Part shown: piece by piece, positions 1 through 10,875 of the stretch
How positions within the stretch are numbered: position 1 is the first letter of the stretch
Layout of the letters: every line of letters begins with the position of its first letter
Notes under the pieces: generated by a model
Told to the model about the DNA's origin: nothing
Databases searched by the model: none
What the model saw: the letters and a program-made list of their open reading frames with translations, nothing else
Position numbers and translations under genes: made by a program
Assembly (NCBI RefSeq): GCF_029840635.1
Contig: NZ_JAOCCU010000014.1
Span: forward strand, 62,001 to 126,000
Length of the DNA stretch: 64,000 nucleotides
Reading direction: 5' to 3'
From: Mitsuaria sp. GD03876
Lineage (GTDB): Bacteria > Pseudomonadota > Gammaproteobacteria > Burkholderiales > Burkholderiaceae_C

Positions 1-296
1 CGCAGCAGGCGCTGCTCGTAGCGATCGAAGAACTCGTCGCGCAGCGCGGGGAACGCGGGCTGCGTCGGCGTGACGCCGAAGGCCACGCCCATCATGCCGC
101 GCGCGCCCGCGCCGACCATCGGCCGCAGGCGTTCGAACGGCACTTCGGGCAGGCCGCGGGCGACGAGCATCTCGTTGGTCGCGCCGGCCAGGTCGGGCGC
201 GCTGTCCACCAGCGTGCCGTCCAGGTCGAACAGCACCGTCCGGATGGCCGTGCGCACCGGCACGCCGACCGGCGAATTCAGCATCACCGTGCTCAT
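1..296 (-). CDS. gph: Phosphoglycolate phosphatase, 5' part only (runs off the window)
   Basis: HAD-superfamily phosphatase that hydrolyses 2-phosphoglycolate, a by-product of DNA repair and oxygenase side reactions. The first ~98 residues are present and the rest lies beyond base 1. Shortly after the start is the HAD motif I box [14 protein letters not shown], holding the nucleophile Asp and the acid/base Asp, followed by a cap-domain-like stretch. The ATG at 296 overlaps the ubiG stop by four bases (ATGA), so the two are probably translationally coupled. The ubiG-gph order is common in Burkholderiales and supports the gph name over other HAD phosphatases. Substrate specificity is inferred from family and context. 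Confidence 0.87.
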   Translation of the reverse strand, partial: MSTVMLNSPVGVPVRTAIRTVLFDLDGTLVDSAPDLAGATNEMLVARGLPEVPFERLRPMVGAGARGMMGVAFGVTPTQPAFPALRDEFFDRYEQRLL

Positions 297-994
297 GCGG
301 GGCGGCGGCAGGCCAGCAGGTAGTTCACGTCGGTGTCCGCGTTCAGCGCATAGCGCTGCGTGATCGGGTTGAAGGTCAGGCCCTTGGCGCCCTGCACTTC
401 CAGACCCGCGTCGCGGCACATCTGCGCCAGTTCCGACGGGCGGATGAAACGCGCGTACTCGTGCGTGCCGGCGGGCAGCATGCGCAGGACGTACTCCGCG
501 CCGACGATCGCGAACAGGAAGGACTTGGCGTTGCGGTTCAGCGTCGACAGGAACACCCAGCCGCCCGGCTTCACCAGTTGCCCCAACGCGGTCACCACGG
601 AGCCGGGATCGGGGACATGCTCCAGCATCTCCATGCAGGTCACCACGTCGAAGGACGCGGGCCGCTGCGCGGCGAGATCCTCGACGGCGATCTCCTGGTA
701 GGCGACGTTCTCGGTGCCGGCCTCCATCGCATGCAACTCGGCCACGCGCAGCGACTTCGTCGCCAGGTCGATGCCCAGGACGTTCGCGCCCTTGCGTGCC
801 ATCGCATCGGCCAGGATGCCGCCGCCGCAACCGACGTCCAGCGCCGTCTTGCCCTGCAGGCCGCATAAACCGTCGATCCAGTTCAACCGCAACGGATTGA
901 TCTGGTGCAGCGGCTTGAATTCACTTTCGGTATCCCACCAGCGGTGGGCCAGCTCGCTGAACTTCTCGAGCTCTTTCACGTCGACATTCGCCAT
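293..994 (-). CDS. ubiG: Ubiquinone biosynthesis O-methyltransferase UbiG (copy 1)
   Basis: SAM-dependent methyltransferase that performs both O-methylation steps of ubiquinone synthesis. The protein has 233 residues. The N-terminal helix ends in RWWD and is followed by a [14 protein letters not shown] segment typical of UbiG. The SAM-binding motif I is [11 protein letters not shown], with EMLEHVPDP further on. The reading frame stays open 57 codons upstream of the chosen ATG, but that extension is arginine/proline-rich and unlike the family, so the start at 994 ([12 protein letters not shown]) is preferred. Downstream gph overlaps by four bases. A second UbiG of nearly the same length lies at 39762-40466; this copy, in the conserved ubiG-gph context, is the likely housekeeping enzyme. 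Confidence 0.93.
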   Translation of the reverse strand: MANVDVKELEKFSELAHRWWDTESEFKPLHQINPLRLNWIDGLCGLQGKTALDVGCGGGILADAMARKGANVLGIDLATKSLRVAELHAMEAGTENVAYQEIAVEDLAAQRPASFDVVTCMEMLEHVPDPGSVVTALGQLVKPGGWVFLSTLNRNAKSFLFAIVGAEYVLRMLPAGTHEYARFIRPSELAQMCRDAGLEVQGAKGLTFNPITQRYALNADTDVNYLLACRRPA

Positions 995-1097
995 GGGGCG
1001 CAATGGTAGCCGAGCGAACCGGCCACAACGCCGATTCCATGGGGCCAAAATGCCGTCCCGAGCGTCCGGAAAGGTCGGCGAATCATGACCGCGCCAT

Positions 1098-1135
1098 GAA
1101 AAAACCCCGCGAGCCTGACGGCTGGCGGGGTTTGT
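1098..1135 (-). terminator. Intrinsic terminator of the OmpA-family gene
   Basis: Arms AAACCCCGC (1102-1110) and GCGGGGTTT (1125-1133) enclose a short inner AGCC/GGCT pairing. Read on the minus strand the hairpin is followed by a run of six T. It sits just after the OmpA-family stop codon and separates that gene from ubiG. Confidence 0.85.
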
Positions 1136-1168
1136 CGGACGGCGACCGAAGTCGCCGTTCGGCACCGA

Positions 1169-1816
1169 TTACTTGACGGCGCGGGTACCGACCACTTCGA
1201 TTTCGACGCGGCGGTTCTTGGCGCGGCCTTCCGCGGTCTTGTTGTCGGCGATGGGCTGCTTCTTGCCCTTGCCTTCGGTGTAGACGCGGTTCTTTTCCAG
1301 ACCCTTCGACACCAGATAGGCCTTCACGGCTTCAGCGCGGCGAACCGACAGCTTCTGGTTGTAGGCGTCCGTGCCGATGCTGTCGGTGTGGCCGACGGCG
1401 ATGATCACTTCCAGGTTGATGCCACCCGTCTTCGAGATCAGGTCGTCCAGCTTCGCCTTCGCTTCGGGCTTCAGGACCGACTTGTCGAAGTCGAAGAAGG
1501 CGTCAGCGGCGTAAGTGACCTTCTCGCTCGACGGCGTCACCACCGGCGGGGCCACCGGCGTCGGAGCCACCGTCGGCGGCGCCACGGGGGGCGCCACTTG
1601 CGGTTGCGCCTGGGCGACCGGCTTCAGCGCGCCGTCGCAGTCCTTGGCGGCGGTGGCCGGGGTCCAGAATGCATCGCGCCAGCACAGCTCGTTGGTGCCG
1701 TTCTTCCAAACGGTGCCATCCGTTGCGCGCCAGTTGTCCACGGATTGGGCCATTGCACCCGAGGTGGCCACGGCGGCGACAGCGAAGAGCGCTGCCACGC
1801 GGTTCAGTTTCTTCAT
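1169..1816 (-). CDS. OmpA-family outer-membrane / peptidoglycan-binding protein
   Basis: 215 residues. A cleavable signal peptide (MKKLNRVAALFAVAAVATSG, cut after AMAQ) is followed by a short N-terminal region with a Cys pair (LCWRD, KDCDG), a Pro/Val/Ala hinge of repeated PVAPP-type units (about residues 70-95), and a C-terminal OmpA domain (about 105-210). The OmpA domain shows FFDFDKSVLKPEA, the peptidoglycan-binding GHTDSIG and the RRAEAVKAYL helix, ending in NRRVEIEV. There is no long beta-barrel region, so it resembles the short Burkholderiales OmpA proteins more than E. coli OmpA. A clear ribosome-binding site (GAGAGGAGAAT) precedes the ATG. It is monocistronic, with its own terminator downstream and a divergent region shared with gyrA. 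Confidence 0.9.
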   Translation of the reverse strand: MKKLNRVAALFAVAAVATSGAMAQSVDNWRATDGTVWKNGTNELCWRDAFWTPATAAKDCDGALKPVAQAQPQVAPPVAPPTVAPTPVAPPVVTPSSEKVTYAADAFFDFDKSVLKPEAKAKLDDLISKTGGINLEVIIAVGHTDSIGTDAYNQKLSVRRAEAVKAYLVSKGLEKNRVYTEGKGKKQPIADNKTAEGRAKNRRVEIEVVGTRAVK

Positions 1817-2043
1817 GATTCTCCTCTCAAGGAAAGCCGCAGTTGCCCTGCGAAACGTCCAATGTCGGAACTAAAACCTCAGGAGTTCCCTGACCAAGGG
1901 TTTCTCCTAGGGACGAACCGATTGTGCCATAGGGCAACAGGACGCCTCCATTGTCGCGGCAGCCACTGCAACTGTTCATGAACCTGTTGCGCAAGCACGA
2001 CAAGCGGGCGCAATTAGAATCCTCGACTTCCGATCTCTCCAGA

Positions 2044-2067
2044 GGCCGCGCACGCGTGCGCGCGGCC
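2044..2067 (+). promoter_or_regulatory. GC-rich near-palindrome directly upstream of gyrA
   Basis: GGCCGCGC (2044-2051) and GCGCGGCC (2060-2067) flank a central GCACGCGTGC palindrome, ending nine bases before the preferred gyrA ATG at 2076. No Shine-Dalgarno sequence is visible between hairpin and start. In mRNA the hairpin would cover the usual ribosome-binding region. A regulatory role is inferred only from position. The 1817-2043 stretch is otherwise the divergent promoter region for the OmpA-family gene and gyrA, with no gene in it. Confidence 0.4.
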
Positions 2068-2075
2068 CGATGCGC

Positions 2076-4745
2076 ATGACCCAGTTCGCCAAGGAAACCC
2101 TGCCGATCAGCCTCGAAGAGGAGATGCGGCGCTCGTACTTGGATTACGCGATGAGCGTGATCGTCGGCCGCGCGCTGCCCGACGCGCGCGACGGCCTCAA
2201 GCCGGTGCATCGCCGCGTGCTGTTCGCGATGCACGAGCTGAACAACGACTGGAACCGCCCGTACAAGAAGTCCGCGCGTATCGTCGGCGACGTCATCGGT
2301 AAATACCACCCGCACGGCGACAGCGCCGTGTACGACACCATCGTCCGGATGGCGCAGGACTTCTCCATGCGCCACATGCTGGTCGACGGCCAGGGCAATT
2401 TCGGCTCGATCGACGGCGACAACGCCGCGGCGATGCGATACACCGAAATCCGCTTGTCGAAAATCTCCCACGAAATGCTGGCCGATATCGACAAGGAAAC
2501 CGTCGACTTCGGGCCCAACTACGACGGCTCGCTGAAAGAACCGCTGGTTTTGCCGACGCGGCTGCCCAGTTTGCTGGTCAACGGCTCGGCCGGTATCGCG
2601 GTCGGCATGGCCACGAATATCCCGCCGCACAACCTCAACGAGGTGGTCGACGCCTGCATGCATGCGCTGAAGAGCCCGGACTGCACGATCGACGAGCTGC
2701 TGGAGATCATCCCGGCGCCGGACTTCCCCACCGCCGGCATCATCTACGGCCTGTCGGGCGTGCGCGAGGGCTATCGCACCGGCCGCGGCAAGGTCGTGAT
2801 GCGGGCCAAGGTCCATTTCGAGGACATCGACCGCGGCGCGCGCCAGGCGATCATCGTCGACGAGATCCCGTACCAGGTGAACAAGAAGACGCTGCTGGAG
2901 CGGATCGCCGAGCTGGTGCAGGAAAAGAAGATCGAGGGCATCAGCCACATCCAGGACGAGTCGGACCGTTCCGGCATGCGCATCGTCATCGAGCTCAAGC
3001 GCGGCGAGGTGCCCGAGGTCGTCCTGAACAACCTCTACAAGCAGACGCAGCTGCAGGACAGCTTCGGCATGAACATGGTGGCGCTGATCGACGGTCAGCC
3101 CAAGCTGTGCAACCTGAAGGACCTGATCACGGTCTTCCTGGAGCACCGCCGCGAGGTCGTCACCCGCCGCACGATCTTCGAACTGCGCAAGGCCCGCGAG
3201 CGCGGCCACCTGCTCGAAGGCCTGGCCGTCGCGCTGGCCAACATCGACGACTTCATCGAGATCATCAAGCGCAGCCCGACGCCGCCGGTCGCCAAGGCCG
3301 AGCTGATGTCGCGCTCGTGGGACTCGTCGCTGGTGCGCGAGATGCTCGAGCGCGCCGAGGGCGAGGCCGCCGGCGGCCGCAACGCCTACCGTCCTGAAGG
3401 CCTGCCGGCCCAGTACGGCATGCAGGAGGACGGTCTGTACCGCCTCTCCGACGAGCAGGCCGGCGAGATCCTGCAGATGCGCCTGCAGCGCCTGACCGGC
3501 CTGGAGCAGGACAAGATCGTCGGCGAATACCGCGACGTGATGGCGCAGATCGCCGACCTGCTGGACATCCTGGCCAAGCCGGCCCGCGTGACGACGATCA
3601 TCGGCGAGGAGCTGGTGTCGCTGAAGCAGGAGTTCGGCCAGACCAAGCTGGGCGCGCGCCGCAGCGTGATCGAGCACAACGCGCAGGAACTGGGCACCGA
3701 GGACCTGATCACCCCGACCGACATGGTGGTGACGCTCTCGCACACCGGCTACATCAAGAGCCAGGCGCTGAGCGAGTACCGCGCGCAGCGCCGCGGCGGC
3801 CGCGGCAAGCAGGCCACCGCGACCAAGGACGACGACTGGATCGACCAGCTCTTCATCGCCAACACGCACGACTGGATGCTGTGCTTCAGCAACCGCGGCC
3901 GCGTCTACTGGCTCAAGGTCTGGGAAGTGCCGCAGGGCTCGCGCAACGCGCGCGGCAAGCCCATCGTCAACATGTTCCCGCTGCAGCCGGAAGAGAAGAT
4001 CAACGTCATCCTCCCGCTGACCGGCGAATTCCGCTCGTTCCCCGAGGACCACTTCATCTTCTTCGCCACCGCGCTGGGCACCGTCAAGAAGACCTCGCTG
4101 AAGGACTTCAGCAACCCGCGCAAGGCCGGCATCATCGCCGTCGACCTGGACGAGGGCGACTACCTGATCGGCGCCGCGCTGACCGACGGCCAGCATGACG
4201 TGATGCTGTTCTCCGACGGCGGCAAGGCGGTGCGCTTCGACGAGGACGACGTCCGCCCGATGGGCCGCCAGGCCCGCGGCGTGCGCGGCATGATGCTCGA
4301 GCCCGACCAGCGCCTGATCGCCATGCTGGTGGCCGAGGACGAGACGCAGAGCGTGCTGACCGCCACCGAGAACGGGTACGGCAAGCGCACCGGCATCGCC
4401 GAGTACACGCGCCACGGCCGCGGCACGAAGGGCATGATCGCCATCCAGCAGAGCGAGCGCAACGGCAAGGTCGTCGCCGCCACGCTGGTCCGTCCGGAGG
4501 ACGAGATCATGCTGATCACCGACACCGGCGTGCTGGTGCGCACGCGGGTTGCCGAGATCCGCGAACTGGGCCGCGCCACGCAGGGCGTCACGCTGATCTC
4601 GCTGGACGAGGGCGCGAAGCTGTCCGGCCTGCAGCGCATCGTGGAAAACGATGCGAACGAATCGACCGAGGCGGACGCCGCCGGTCCCGATGCCGGCGAC
4701 GCCACGGGCGACGCGGGCGACTCCACCCCCGACGTGAAGGAATGA
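2076..4745 (+). CDS. gyrA: DNA gyrase subunit A
   Basis: Type II topoisomerase subunit that breaks and rejoins DNA; it acts as A2B2 with GyrB to introduce negative supercoils. 889 residues from the ATG at 2076. An ATG two codons upstream (2070) is possible, but the 2076 start places the quinolone-region residues Ser83 and Asp87 ([11 protein letters not shown]) and the catalytic tyrosine at 122 (AAAMRYTE), exactly as in E. coli numbering. The GyrA box QRRGGRG is present, confirming gyrase rather than ParC. The C-terminal beta-pinwheel is followed by an acidic Ala/Gly/Asp tail. The quinolone region carries the susceptible residues. The stop overlaps the ATG of the next gene by four bases. Confidence 0.98.
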   Translation: MTQFAKETLPISLEEEMRRSYLDYAMSVIVGRALPDARDGLKPVHRRVLFAMHELNNDWNRPYKKSARIVGDVIGKYHPHGDSAVYDTIVRMAQDFSMRHMLVDGQGNFGSIDGDNAAAMRYTEIRLSKISHEMLADIDKETVDFGPNYDGSLKEPLVLPTRLPSLLVNGSAGIAVGMATNIPPHNLNEVVDACMHALKSPDCTIDELLEIIPAPDFPTAGIIYGLSGVREGYRTGRGKVVMRAKVHFEDIDRGARQAIIVDEIPYQVNKKTLLERIAELVQEKKIEGISHIQDESDRSGMRIVIELKRGEVPEVVLNNLYKQTQLQDSFGMNMVALIDGQPKLCNLKDLITVFLEHRREVVTRRTIFELRKARERGHLLEGLAVALANIDDFIEIIKRSPTPPVAKAELMSRSWDSSLVREMLERAEGEAAGGRNAYRPEGLPAQYGMQEDGLYRLSDEQAGEILQMRLQRLTGLEQDKIVGEYRDVMAQIADLLDILAKPARVTTIIGEELVSLKQEFGQTKLGARRSVIEHNAQELGTEDLITPTDMVVTLSHTGYIKSQALSEYRAQRRGGRGKQATATKDDDWIDQLFIANTHDWMLCFSNRGRVYWLKVWEVPQGSRNARGKPIVNMFPLQPEEKINVILPLTGEFRSFPEDHFIFFATALGTVKKTSLKDFSNPRKAGIIAVDLDEGDYLIGAALTDGQHDVMLFSDGGKAVRFDEDDVRPMGRQARGVRGMMLEPDQRLIAMLVAEDETQSVLTATENGYGKRTGIAEYTRHGRGTKGMIAIQQSERNGKVVAATLVRPEDEIMLITDTGVLVRTRVAEIRELGRATQGVTLISLDEGAKLSGLQRIVENDANESTEADAAGPDAGDATGDAGDSTPDVKE

Positions 4746-5353
4746 CCTTGTTGCTGAAGTCCATCCAAGCCGGCGCCATCGCCGCAACGCTGCTGGCGAG
4801 CCCTGTCGCTTTCGCGCAGAAGGCCGACAGCCCGCAGTCCAAGAAGGACCTGATCGCGAAGATCCTCAAGATCCAGCAGCCCGCGATCGAGGCGCTGACG
4901 ATGGGCGTGCTGAGCCGTCCGGTCAACGAACTGGCGCAGAAGGCGATGCCCGCGCTGCGCAACCTGCCCGAGGCCAAGCGCGAGCCGGTGGCCAAGCAGA
5001 TCGACGCCGACCTGCGCAAGTTCATGGAAGACAACGCCAAGCCGCTGGTCGACAAGGGCCTGAAGCTGGCGCCGTCGACGATGGGCGTGGCGCTGGACGA
5101 GAAGTTCACCGAGGACGAGCTCAAGCAGCTGCTGGCCTGGCTGGAATCGCCGGTGAGCAAGAAGTTCGCCGAGTCCTCGCAGGAACTGCAGACGCTCTAC
5201 ACGAAGAAGCTGATCGACGACAACGGCAAGCAGCTGGACGAGAAGTTCACCGCGCTGCAGCAGAACGTCGCCAAGCAGCTGGGCGTCGAGGCCGCTCCGG
5301 CCACGCCGGCGTCGGGCGCCAAGCCCGCGGCCAAGCCCGCGCCGAAGAAGTAA
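4742..5353 (+). CDS. DUF2059 domain-containing exported protein
   Basis: 203 residues. A signal peptide ([10 protein letters not shown]) is followed by an all-helical domain of the DUF2059 type, with the family pattern around [20 protein letters not shown] and ...SPVSKKFAE. The tail is low-complexity Ala/Pro/Lys ([15 protein letters not shown]). The ATG overlaps the gyrA stop (ATGA), so translation is probably coupled to gyrA. It lies between gyrA and serC. The molecular function of DUF2059 proteins is not established; a periplasmic location is inferred from the signal sequence. Confidence 0.75.
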   Translation: MTLLLKSIQAGAIAATLLASPVAFAQKADSPQSKKDLIAKILKIQQPAIEALTMGVLSRPVNELAQKAMPALRNLPEAKREPVAKQIDADLRKFMEDNAKPLVDKGLKLAPSTMGVALDEKFTEDELKQLLAWLESPVSKKFAESSQELQTLYTKKLIDDNGKQLDEKFTALQQNVAKQLGVEAAPATPASGAKPAAKPAPKK

Positions 5354-5456
5354 GCCGCCGAACGCGGTCCGGCGGCGGTCCAGCGCCGCCGCGCCGCCCG
5401 GGAGGCCGCCCGGCCTTCCGCGGTTCCCGTCGCTCCCCGCCCAGATCGCCCCGCCC

Positions 5457-6584
5457 ATGCACGCCGCTCGCCCCTTCAACTTCTCCGCCGGTCCCGCCGC
5501 CCTCCCCCAGGAGGTCCTGAGCCAGGTGGCCGAGGAGATGCTGGACTGGCACGGCTCGGGGATGAGCGTCATGGAGATGAGCCACCGCGGCCGCGAGTTC
5601 ATCTCGATCTACGAAGCCGCCGAGGCCGACCTGCGCGAGCTGCTGCAGGTGCCGGCGAACTTCCGCATCCTGTTCATGCAGGGCGGCGGGCTCGGCGAGA
5701 ACGCGATCCTGCCGCTGAACCTGTCGCGCGGCGGCGCGGTCGACGTCGTGGTCACCGGCTCGTGGTCGAAGAAAAGCGCCGGCGAGGCCCGGCGCTACGC
5801 CGACGTGCGCATCGCCGCGGACGGCGGGGCGCTCGAGGGCGCCGGCGGCCGTTTCCTCGACATCCCCGATCCCGCGTCCTGGCAACTGCGCCGCGACGCC
5901 GCCTATGTCCACGTCTGCACCAACGAGACGATCGACGGCGTCGAGTTCCAGTCCCTGCCCGACCTGAAGGCGCTGGGCTGCGACGCGCCGCTGGCGATCG
6001 ACTTCTCGTCGCACGTGGTGTCGCGGCCGGTGGACTGGTCGCGCGTCGGCGTGGCCTTCGCCGGCGCGCAGAAGAACATCGGCCCGGCCGGCCTGACGCT
6101 GGTCGTCGTCCGCGAGGACCTGCTGGGCCACGCCCTGCCGATCTGCCCGTCCGCCTTCGACTACAAGACGGTGGCCGAGGCCCAGTCGATGTACAACACG
6201 CCGCCGACCTTCGGCATCTACGTCGCCGGCCTGGTGTTCCAGTGGCTCAAGCGCTTCGCCTACGGCGGCGCGACCGGCCTGGCGGCGATCGAGCGCCGCA
6301 ACATCGACAAGGCCGCGCTGCTGTATGCCGCGCTGGACGGCTCCTCCCTGTATGAGAACCGCGTGGCGGCGCATTGCCGCTCGCGGATGAACGTCCCGTT
6401 CTTCCTCCGCGACGAGCGTCTGAACGACGCCTTCCTGGCTGGCGCCAGGGAGCGGGGGCTGCTGCAACTCAAAGGCCACAAGTCGGTGGGCGGCATGCGG
6501 GCATCGATCTACAACGCGATGCCGCTGGAGGGCGTCCAAGCCCTGGTGAGCTACCTGAAGGACTTCGAGACCCGACATGGCTGA
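5457..6584 (+). CDS. serC: Phosphoserine aminotransferase
   Basis: PLP-dependent enzyme converting 3-phosphohydroxypyruvate plus glutamate to phosphoserine; it also serves pyridoxine synthesis. 375 residues, normal for SerC. It begins [13 protein letters not shown], the family hallmark, followed by [12 protein letters not shown]. The PLP lysine is in [12 protein letters not shown] (near residue 206), and the C-terminus has the [14 protein letters not shown] signature. It is separated from the DUF2059 gene by about 100 bp and overlaps pheA by eight bases, opening an amino-acid biosynthesis run serC-pheA-tyrA-aroA. Confidence 0.97.
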   Translation: MHAARPFNFSAGPAALPQEVLSQVAEEMLDWHGSGMSVMEMSHRGREFISIYEAAEADLRELLQVPANFRILFMQGGGLGENAILPLNLSRGGAVDVVVTGSWSKKSAGEARRYADVRIAADGGALEGAGGRFLDIPDPASWQLRRDAAYVHVCTNETIDGVEFQSLPDLKALGCDAPLAIDFSSHVVSRPVDWSRVGVAFAGAQKNIGPAGLTLVVVREDLLGHALPICPSAFDYKTVAEAQSMYNTPPTFGIYVAGLVFQWLKRFAYGGATGLAAIERRNIDKAALLYAALDGSSLYENRVAAHCRSRMNVPFFLRDERLNDAFLAGARERGLLQLKGHKSVGGMRASIYNAMPLEGVQALVSYLKDFETRHG

Positions 6585-7716
6585 CACGCCGAAACCCGCC
6601 GATGCCGACGCCGCGATGCCGCCCGCGCCGGTGGCCGATCCCGAGCTGCTCGCGCTGCGCGACCAGATCGACGCCCTCGACAGCCAGCTGCTGTCGCTGC
6701 TGAACCAGCGCGCCCACGTCGCCGAGCAGGTCGGCGAGATCAAGCGCCGCGACGGCACGCCCTTCTTCCGCCCCGACCGCGTGGCGCAGGTCATCGCCAA
6801 GATCAAGGCGACGAACCCCGGGCCGCTCAAGGGCGAGCACGTCGCCGCGATCTGGCGCGAGATCATGTCCGCCTGCCTGGCGCTGGAGTCGCCGCAGCGC
6901 GTGGCCGTGCTGGGCCCCTTCGGCACCTTCTGCGAGCAGGCCGCGATCGAGTACTTCGGCGGCGCCGCCGACCTCATCTACTGCAACAGCTTCGACGAGG
7001 TCTTCCACGCGACCGCCTCGGGCAGCGCGCAGTACGGCGTCGTCGGCGTGGAGAACATGACCGAGGGCGTGGTGACGCGCTCGCTCGACCTGTTCCTGCA
7101 CACGCCCACGCATGTCGTCGGCGAGGTCAGCCTGCTGATCCGCCACAACCTGCTGCGCAAGGAGAACTCGCTGGAGGGCATCGAGGCGGTGCTGGCGCAT
7201 CCGCAGGCGCTGGCGCAGTGCCAGAACTGGCTCTCCAAGCACCTGCCCAACGCCGAGCGGCGCGCCGTCTCCAGCAATGCCGAGGGCGCCCGCCTGGCCG
7301 CCGAGAACCCGGCCCATGCCGCGATCGCCAGCGAGCGCGCGGCCACGCTGTTCGGCCTGCACATCACCGCGCATGCGGTGCAGGACGAGGCCTACAACCG
7401 GACCCGTTTCGCCGTGATCTGCCTGCCGCAGACCATGGCCACCCCCCCGGCCACGGGGCGCGACTGCACCAGCCTCATCGTCTCCGTGGCCAACCGCCCG
7501 GGCGCGATGCATGATCTGCTGGTCCCGTTGAAGAAACACGGCGTGTCGATGACCCGCCTGGAATCGCGCCCGGCCCGCACCGGTCAGTGGGAGTACTACT
7601 TCTACATCGACCTGGACGGCCACCCGTCGCAGCCGCACGTCTCGGCGGCGCTGGCGGAGCTGCGGGAGCTGTGCGCGTTCTACAAGGTCATCGGCGCTTA
7701 CCCGCTGAAGTCCTGA
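6577..7716 (+). CDS. pheA: Bifunctional chorismate mutase / prephenate dehydratase (P-protein)
   Basis: Converts chorismate to prephenate and then phenylpyruvate for phenylalanine synthesis. 379 residues in three parts: an AroQ-type mutase helix bundle (about residues 25-105, with [19 protein letters not shown]), a prephenate dehydratase domain (about 108-285, starting [15 protein letters not shown] and containing the catalytic NRTRF motif) and a C-terminal ACT domain with the phenylalanine-binding ESRP motif. Feedback inhibition by phenylalanine is expected from ESRP. The start overlaps the end of serC by eight bases. Confidence 0.97.
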   Translation: MADTPKPADADAAMPPAPVADPELLALRDQIDALDSQLLSLLNQRAHVAEQVGEIKRRDGTPFFRPDRVAQVIAKIKATNPGPLKGEHVAAIWREIMSACLALESPQRVAVLGPFGTFCEQAAIEYFGGAADLIYCNSFDEVFHATASGSAQYGVVGVENMTEGVVTRSLDLFLHTPTHVVGEVSLLIRHNLLRKENSLEGIEAVLAHPQALAQCQNWLSKHLPNAERRAVSSNAEGARLAAENPAHAAIASERAATLFGLHITAHAVQDEAYNRTRFAVICLPQTMATPPATGRDCTSLIVSVANRPGAMHDLLVPLKKHGVSMTRLESRPARTGQWEYYFYIDLDGHPSQPHVSAALAELRELCAFYKVIGAYPLKS

Positions 7717-7749
7717 CGCTGAAGTCTTGAGCGAAAGAGGTTCCTCGCG

Positions 7750-8637
7750 ATGTACAACCAACTCGGCGTGATCGGTTGCGGCCTGATGGGCGGCTCGTTC
7801 GCGCTGGCCATGAAGAAAGCCGGCCTCGTGCGCCGGGTGGTGGGCTACAGCAAGAGCCCGTCCACGACCGACACCGCCCGCCGCATGGGCGTGATCGACA
7901 TCGCCGCGGAGTCGGCGCTGCTGGCCGTGTCCGGCTCGGACATCGTGCTGGTGGCCGTGCCGGTGGCGGCCACCGAGTCCACGCTCAAGGCCATCCGCCA
8001 CCTGGTGCGCAGCGACGTGCTGCTGATGGACGTGGGCTCGACCAAGAGCGACGTCGTCGATGCCGCGCGGCGCGCGCTGGGCAAGCAGTTGCCCAGCTTC
8101 GTGCCCGCCCACCCGATCGCCGGCAAGGAAAGCGCCGGCGTGCAGCACGCCGACGCGACGCTCTACCAGGGCCGCCAGGTCATCCTGACGCCGCTGGAGC
8201 AGACCAAGCCCGAGATGGTGCAGAAGGCCACCGACCTCTGGTCGGCGCTGGGCTGCCAGGTGCTCAAGATGGCGCCTCATCATCACGACGAGGCCTTCGC
8301 CGCCGTCAGTCACCTGCCGCACCTGCTGGCCTATGCCTATTTCAGCTCGGTGGCCCGGCAGCCGTCGGGACGCGATTTCCTGAGCCTGGCGGGCCCCGGC
8401 TTCCGCGATTTCACGAGGATCGCGGCGAGCGACCCGGCCGTCTGGCGCGACGTGCTGATGGCCAACAAGCAGGACCTGCTGACGCAGTCGCAGCGCTTCA
8501 GAGAGGTGCTCGACCAGATGGAGCAGGCCATCCGCGACGGCGACCCGCAGGCGCTGGAGGCCATGATCCGCCAGGCCTCCGAGGGCCGCGCGCAATGGCA
8601 GCTCGGCGCCCCGGCGCCGTCGTCCAAGTCCAAGTAA
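7750..8637 (+). CDS. tyrA: Prephenate dehydrogenase
   Basis: NAD(P)-dependent oxidative decarboxylation of prephenate to 4-hydroxyphenylpyruvate, or of arogenate to tyrosine. 295 residues. The N-terminal Rossmann motif is [16 protein letters not shown], followed by [10 protein letters not shown] and the conserved HPIAGKE. The helical dimerisation domain carries [12 protein letters not shown] and the substrate-binding [13 protein letters not shown]. There is no fused chorismate mutase. It follows pheA by 33 bp. The hisC gene often found between pheA and tyrA in related genomes is absent here. Confidence 0.95.
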   Translation: MYNQLGVIGCGLMGGSFALAMKKAGLVRRVVGYSKSPSTTDTARRMGVIDIAAESALLAVSGSDIVLVAVPVAATESTLKAIRHLVRSDVLLMDVGSTKSDVVDAARRALGKQLPSFVPAHPIAGKESAGVQHADATLYQGRQVILTPLEQTKPEMVQKATDLWSALGCQVLKMAPHHHDEAFAAVSHLPHLLAYAYFSSVARQPSGRDFLSLAGPGFRDFTRIAASDPAVWRDVLMANKQDLLTQSQRFREVLDQMEQAIRDGDPQALEAMIRQASEGRAQWQLGAPAPSSKSK

Positions 8638-8677
8638 CCCCCTCCCCCACGGCGCGCCGCGCGCGCCGGACCGTGCC

Positions 8678-10699
8678 ATGTACAAGATCCCCTTCCTGGA
8701 CCTGCCTCCGCTGCGCGGTGCCGCGGGCACGGTGTCCCTGCCCGGCTCCAAGAGCATCTCCAACCGCGTGCTGCTGCTGGCGGGCCTGTCCGAGGGCGTG
8801 ACCCGGGTGCACGACCTGCTGGCCTCGGACGACACCAAGGTCATGCTGGCCGCGCTGCGCGAGCTGGGCTGCCAGCTGGAGCACGACGGCGAGGACGTCC
8901 TCGTGGTCACCGGCATCGGCGGCCGGCTGCGCGCGAAGGAGGCCAAGCTCTTCCTGGGCAACGCGGGCACGGCGATGCGCCCGTTGACCGCGGCGCTGGC
9001 GCTGCTGGCGGCGACGCAGGGCGGCGCGTTCGAGCTCTCCGGCGTGCCCCGCATGCACGAGCGCCCGATCGGCGACCTGGTCGACGCGCTGCGCGCGCTG
9101 GGCTGCCCGATCGACTGCCTCGGCCAGGAGGGCTATCCGCCGCTGCGGCTGAACGGCCCGGCCGCGCTGACGCTGGACGCGCCGGTGCGCGTGCGCGGCG
9201 ACGTGTCCAGCCAGTTCCTGACCGCGCTGCTGCTGGCCCTGCCGCTGGTCGCCGACCAGGACCTCGTCATCGAGGTCACCGGCGAGCTGATCTCCAAGCC
9301 CTACGTCCACATCACGCTGGAACTGCTGGCGCGCTTCGGCGTCCAGGTCCGGCGCGACGACGACTGGCAGCGCTTCGTGATCCCCGCCGGCAGCCGCTAC
9401 CGCTCGCCCGGCGAGGTGCACGTCGAGGGCGACGCGTCCTCGGCCTCGTACTTCGTGGCGCTCGGCGCGATCGCCGCGACCGACGCGCCGGTGCGCATCG
9501 AGGGCGTCGGCTCGACCTCCGTCCAGGGCGACGTCCGCTTCGTCGAGGCGGCGCAGGCGATGGGCGCCCGGGTCGACGTCGGCCCGAACTGGCTGGAGGT
9601 CCGCCGCGGCGCCTGGCCGCTGAAGGCGCTGGACCTGGACTGCAACCACATCCCCGACGCCGCGATGACGCTGGCCGTGATGGCGCTGTATGCCGACGGC
9701 CCGACGACGCTGCGCAACATCGCCTCGTGGCGGGTCAAGGAAACCGACCGCATCGCCGCGATGGCGACCGAGCTGCGCAAGCTCGGCGCGCAGGTCGAGG
9801 AAGGCCCGGACTGGCTGCGCGTGCATCCGCTCAAGGCCTGGAAGCCGGCGGCCATCCACACCTACGACGACCACCGCGTCGCGATGTGTTTCTCGCTGGC
9901 GGCCTTCAACGGCCTGCAGGACGACCGCCAGGGCGAGGCGGTGCCGGTGCGCATCCTCGATCCGCAATGCGTCGCCAAGACCTTCCCGGACTACTTCGAG
10001 ACGCTGTTTGGCGTCGTGCGCGCCGCGGCCGAGGACATCCCCGTGATCACCATCGACGGCCCGACCGCCTCCGGCAAGGGCACGCTGACCGACGAGGTGG
10101 CCCAGGCGCTGGGCTACGACGTGCTGGACTCCGGCGCGCTGTACCGCGTGACCGGGCTGGCCGCCTCGCGCCGGGGCATCGACCTGGGCGACGGCGAGGC
10201 GGTGGCAGCGCTGGTGCCGACGCTGGACCTGAAGTTCGAATCGGGCCGGGTGCTGCTCGACGACGAGGACGTCTCCGCCGAGCTGCGCCACGAAGCGACC
10301 GGGCTGATGGCCTCGCAGGTTGGCGCCCACGCGGCGGTGCGCCACGCGCTGCATCAGCTGCAGCTGGACTTCCGCCGCCTGCCCGGCCTGGTGGCCGACG
10401 GCCGGGACATGGGCACGGCGATCTTTCCCGCCGCGCCGCTGAAGGTCTTCCTGACCGCGAGCGCCGCGACGCGGGCGGAACGCCGCTACAAGCAATTGAT
10501 TTCCAAGGGCATTTCGGCTAATATCGAAAGCTTGCGCGCTGATCTTGAAGCGCGGGACGCACGCGACAAAGGCCGCAGCGCGTCCCCGCTGCAGGCCGCC
10601 GCGGACGCGATCGAGCTGGACAACTCGCAGCAGACCATCGGGGAATCCCGTGACCTGGTGTTGAGCTGGTGGCAGGAGCGCCGTCCGTTCCGGGCCTGA
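8678..10699 (+). CDS. aroA/cmk: Fused EPSP synthase / cytidylate kinase
   Basis: 673 residues joining two enzymes that are usually separate neighbours. Residues 1 to about 445 are 5-enolpyruvylshikimate-3-phosphate synthase: [52 protein letters not shown] and [13 protein letters not shown]. From about residue 453 comes cytidylate kinase: [15 protein letters not shown] (Walker A), [19 protein letters not shown] and a C-terminal RSASPLQAA. No stop or internal start-like junction lies between them, and the reading frame is continuous, so this is a true fusion in this sequence. The first half serves the shikimate pathway, the second phosphorylates CMP/dCMP. rpsA follows, as cmk-rpsA does in most proteobacteria. 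Confidence 0.95.
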   Translation: MYKIPFLDLPPLRGAAGTVSLPGSKSISNRVLLLAGLSEGVTRVHDLLASDDTKVMLAALRELGCQLEHDGEDVLVVTGIGGRLRAKEAKLFLGNAGTAMRPLTAALALLAATQGGAFELSGVPRMHERPIGDLVDALRALGCPIDCLGQEGYPPLRLNGPAALTLDAPVRVRGDVSSQFLTALLLALPLVADQDLVIEVTGELISKPYVHITLELLARFGVQVRRDDDWQRFVIPAGSRYRSPGEVHVEGDASSASYFVALGAIAATDAPVRIEGVGSTSVQGDVRFVEAAQAMGARVDVGPNWLEVRRGAWPLKALDLDCNHIPDAAMTLAVMALYADGPTTLRNIASWRVKETDRIAAMATELRKLGAQVEEGPDWLRVHPLKAWKPAAIHTYDDHRVAMCFSLAAFNGLQDDRQGEAVPVRILDPQCVAKTFPDYFETLFGVVRAAAEDIPVITIDGPTASGKGTLTDEVAQALGYDVLDSGALYRVTGLAASRRGIDLGDGEAVAALVPTLDLKFESGRVLLDDEDVSAELRHEATGLMASQVGAHAAVRHALHQLQLDFRRLPGLVADGRDMGTAIFPAAPLKVFLTASAATRAERRYKQLISKGISANIESLRADLEARDARDKGRSASPLQAAADAIELDNSQQTIGESRDLVLSWWQERRPFRA

Positions 10700-10720
10700 A
10701 GGCCAGGACGCAACCAGGAG

Positions 10721-10761
10721 CGTCACCCCTCCCTCCGGACGCCAGTCCACTGGGGGTGACG
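10721..10761 (+). promoter_or_regulatory. Stem-loop in the aroA/cmk-rpsA intergenic region (candidate rpsA leader element)
   Basis: CGTCACCCC (10721-10729) pairs perfectly with GGGGTGACG (10753-10761); inside, GGAC (10737-10740) can pair with GTCC (10745-10748). No T-run follows, so it does not look like a terminator. It lies 115 bases upstream of the rpsA start codon. A role in S1 autoregulation or mRNA processing is conjecture. Confidence 0.4.
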
Positions 10762-10875
10762 TGTTCTACAACCTAACCCGCAAGTCCGCTTGCAACACAA
10801 GCCCGCGCACCTCTCGGATCAGGCCGCTTGACGCATCAAGCGCCGGACGCTCTGTGCCTGGCAAGGAAATCTCAC

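Noticed and set aside
1827-4787. Long minus-strand open frame (986 codons) antisense to gyrA
   Set aside because: Codon-bias shadow of gyrA in GC-rich DNA; the translation is His/Asp/Leu/Arg-rich without domains.
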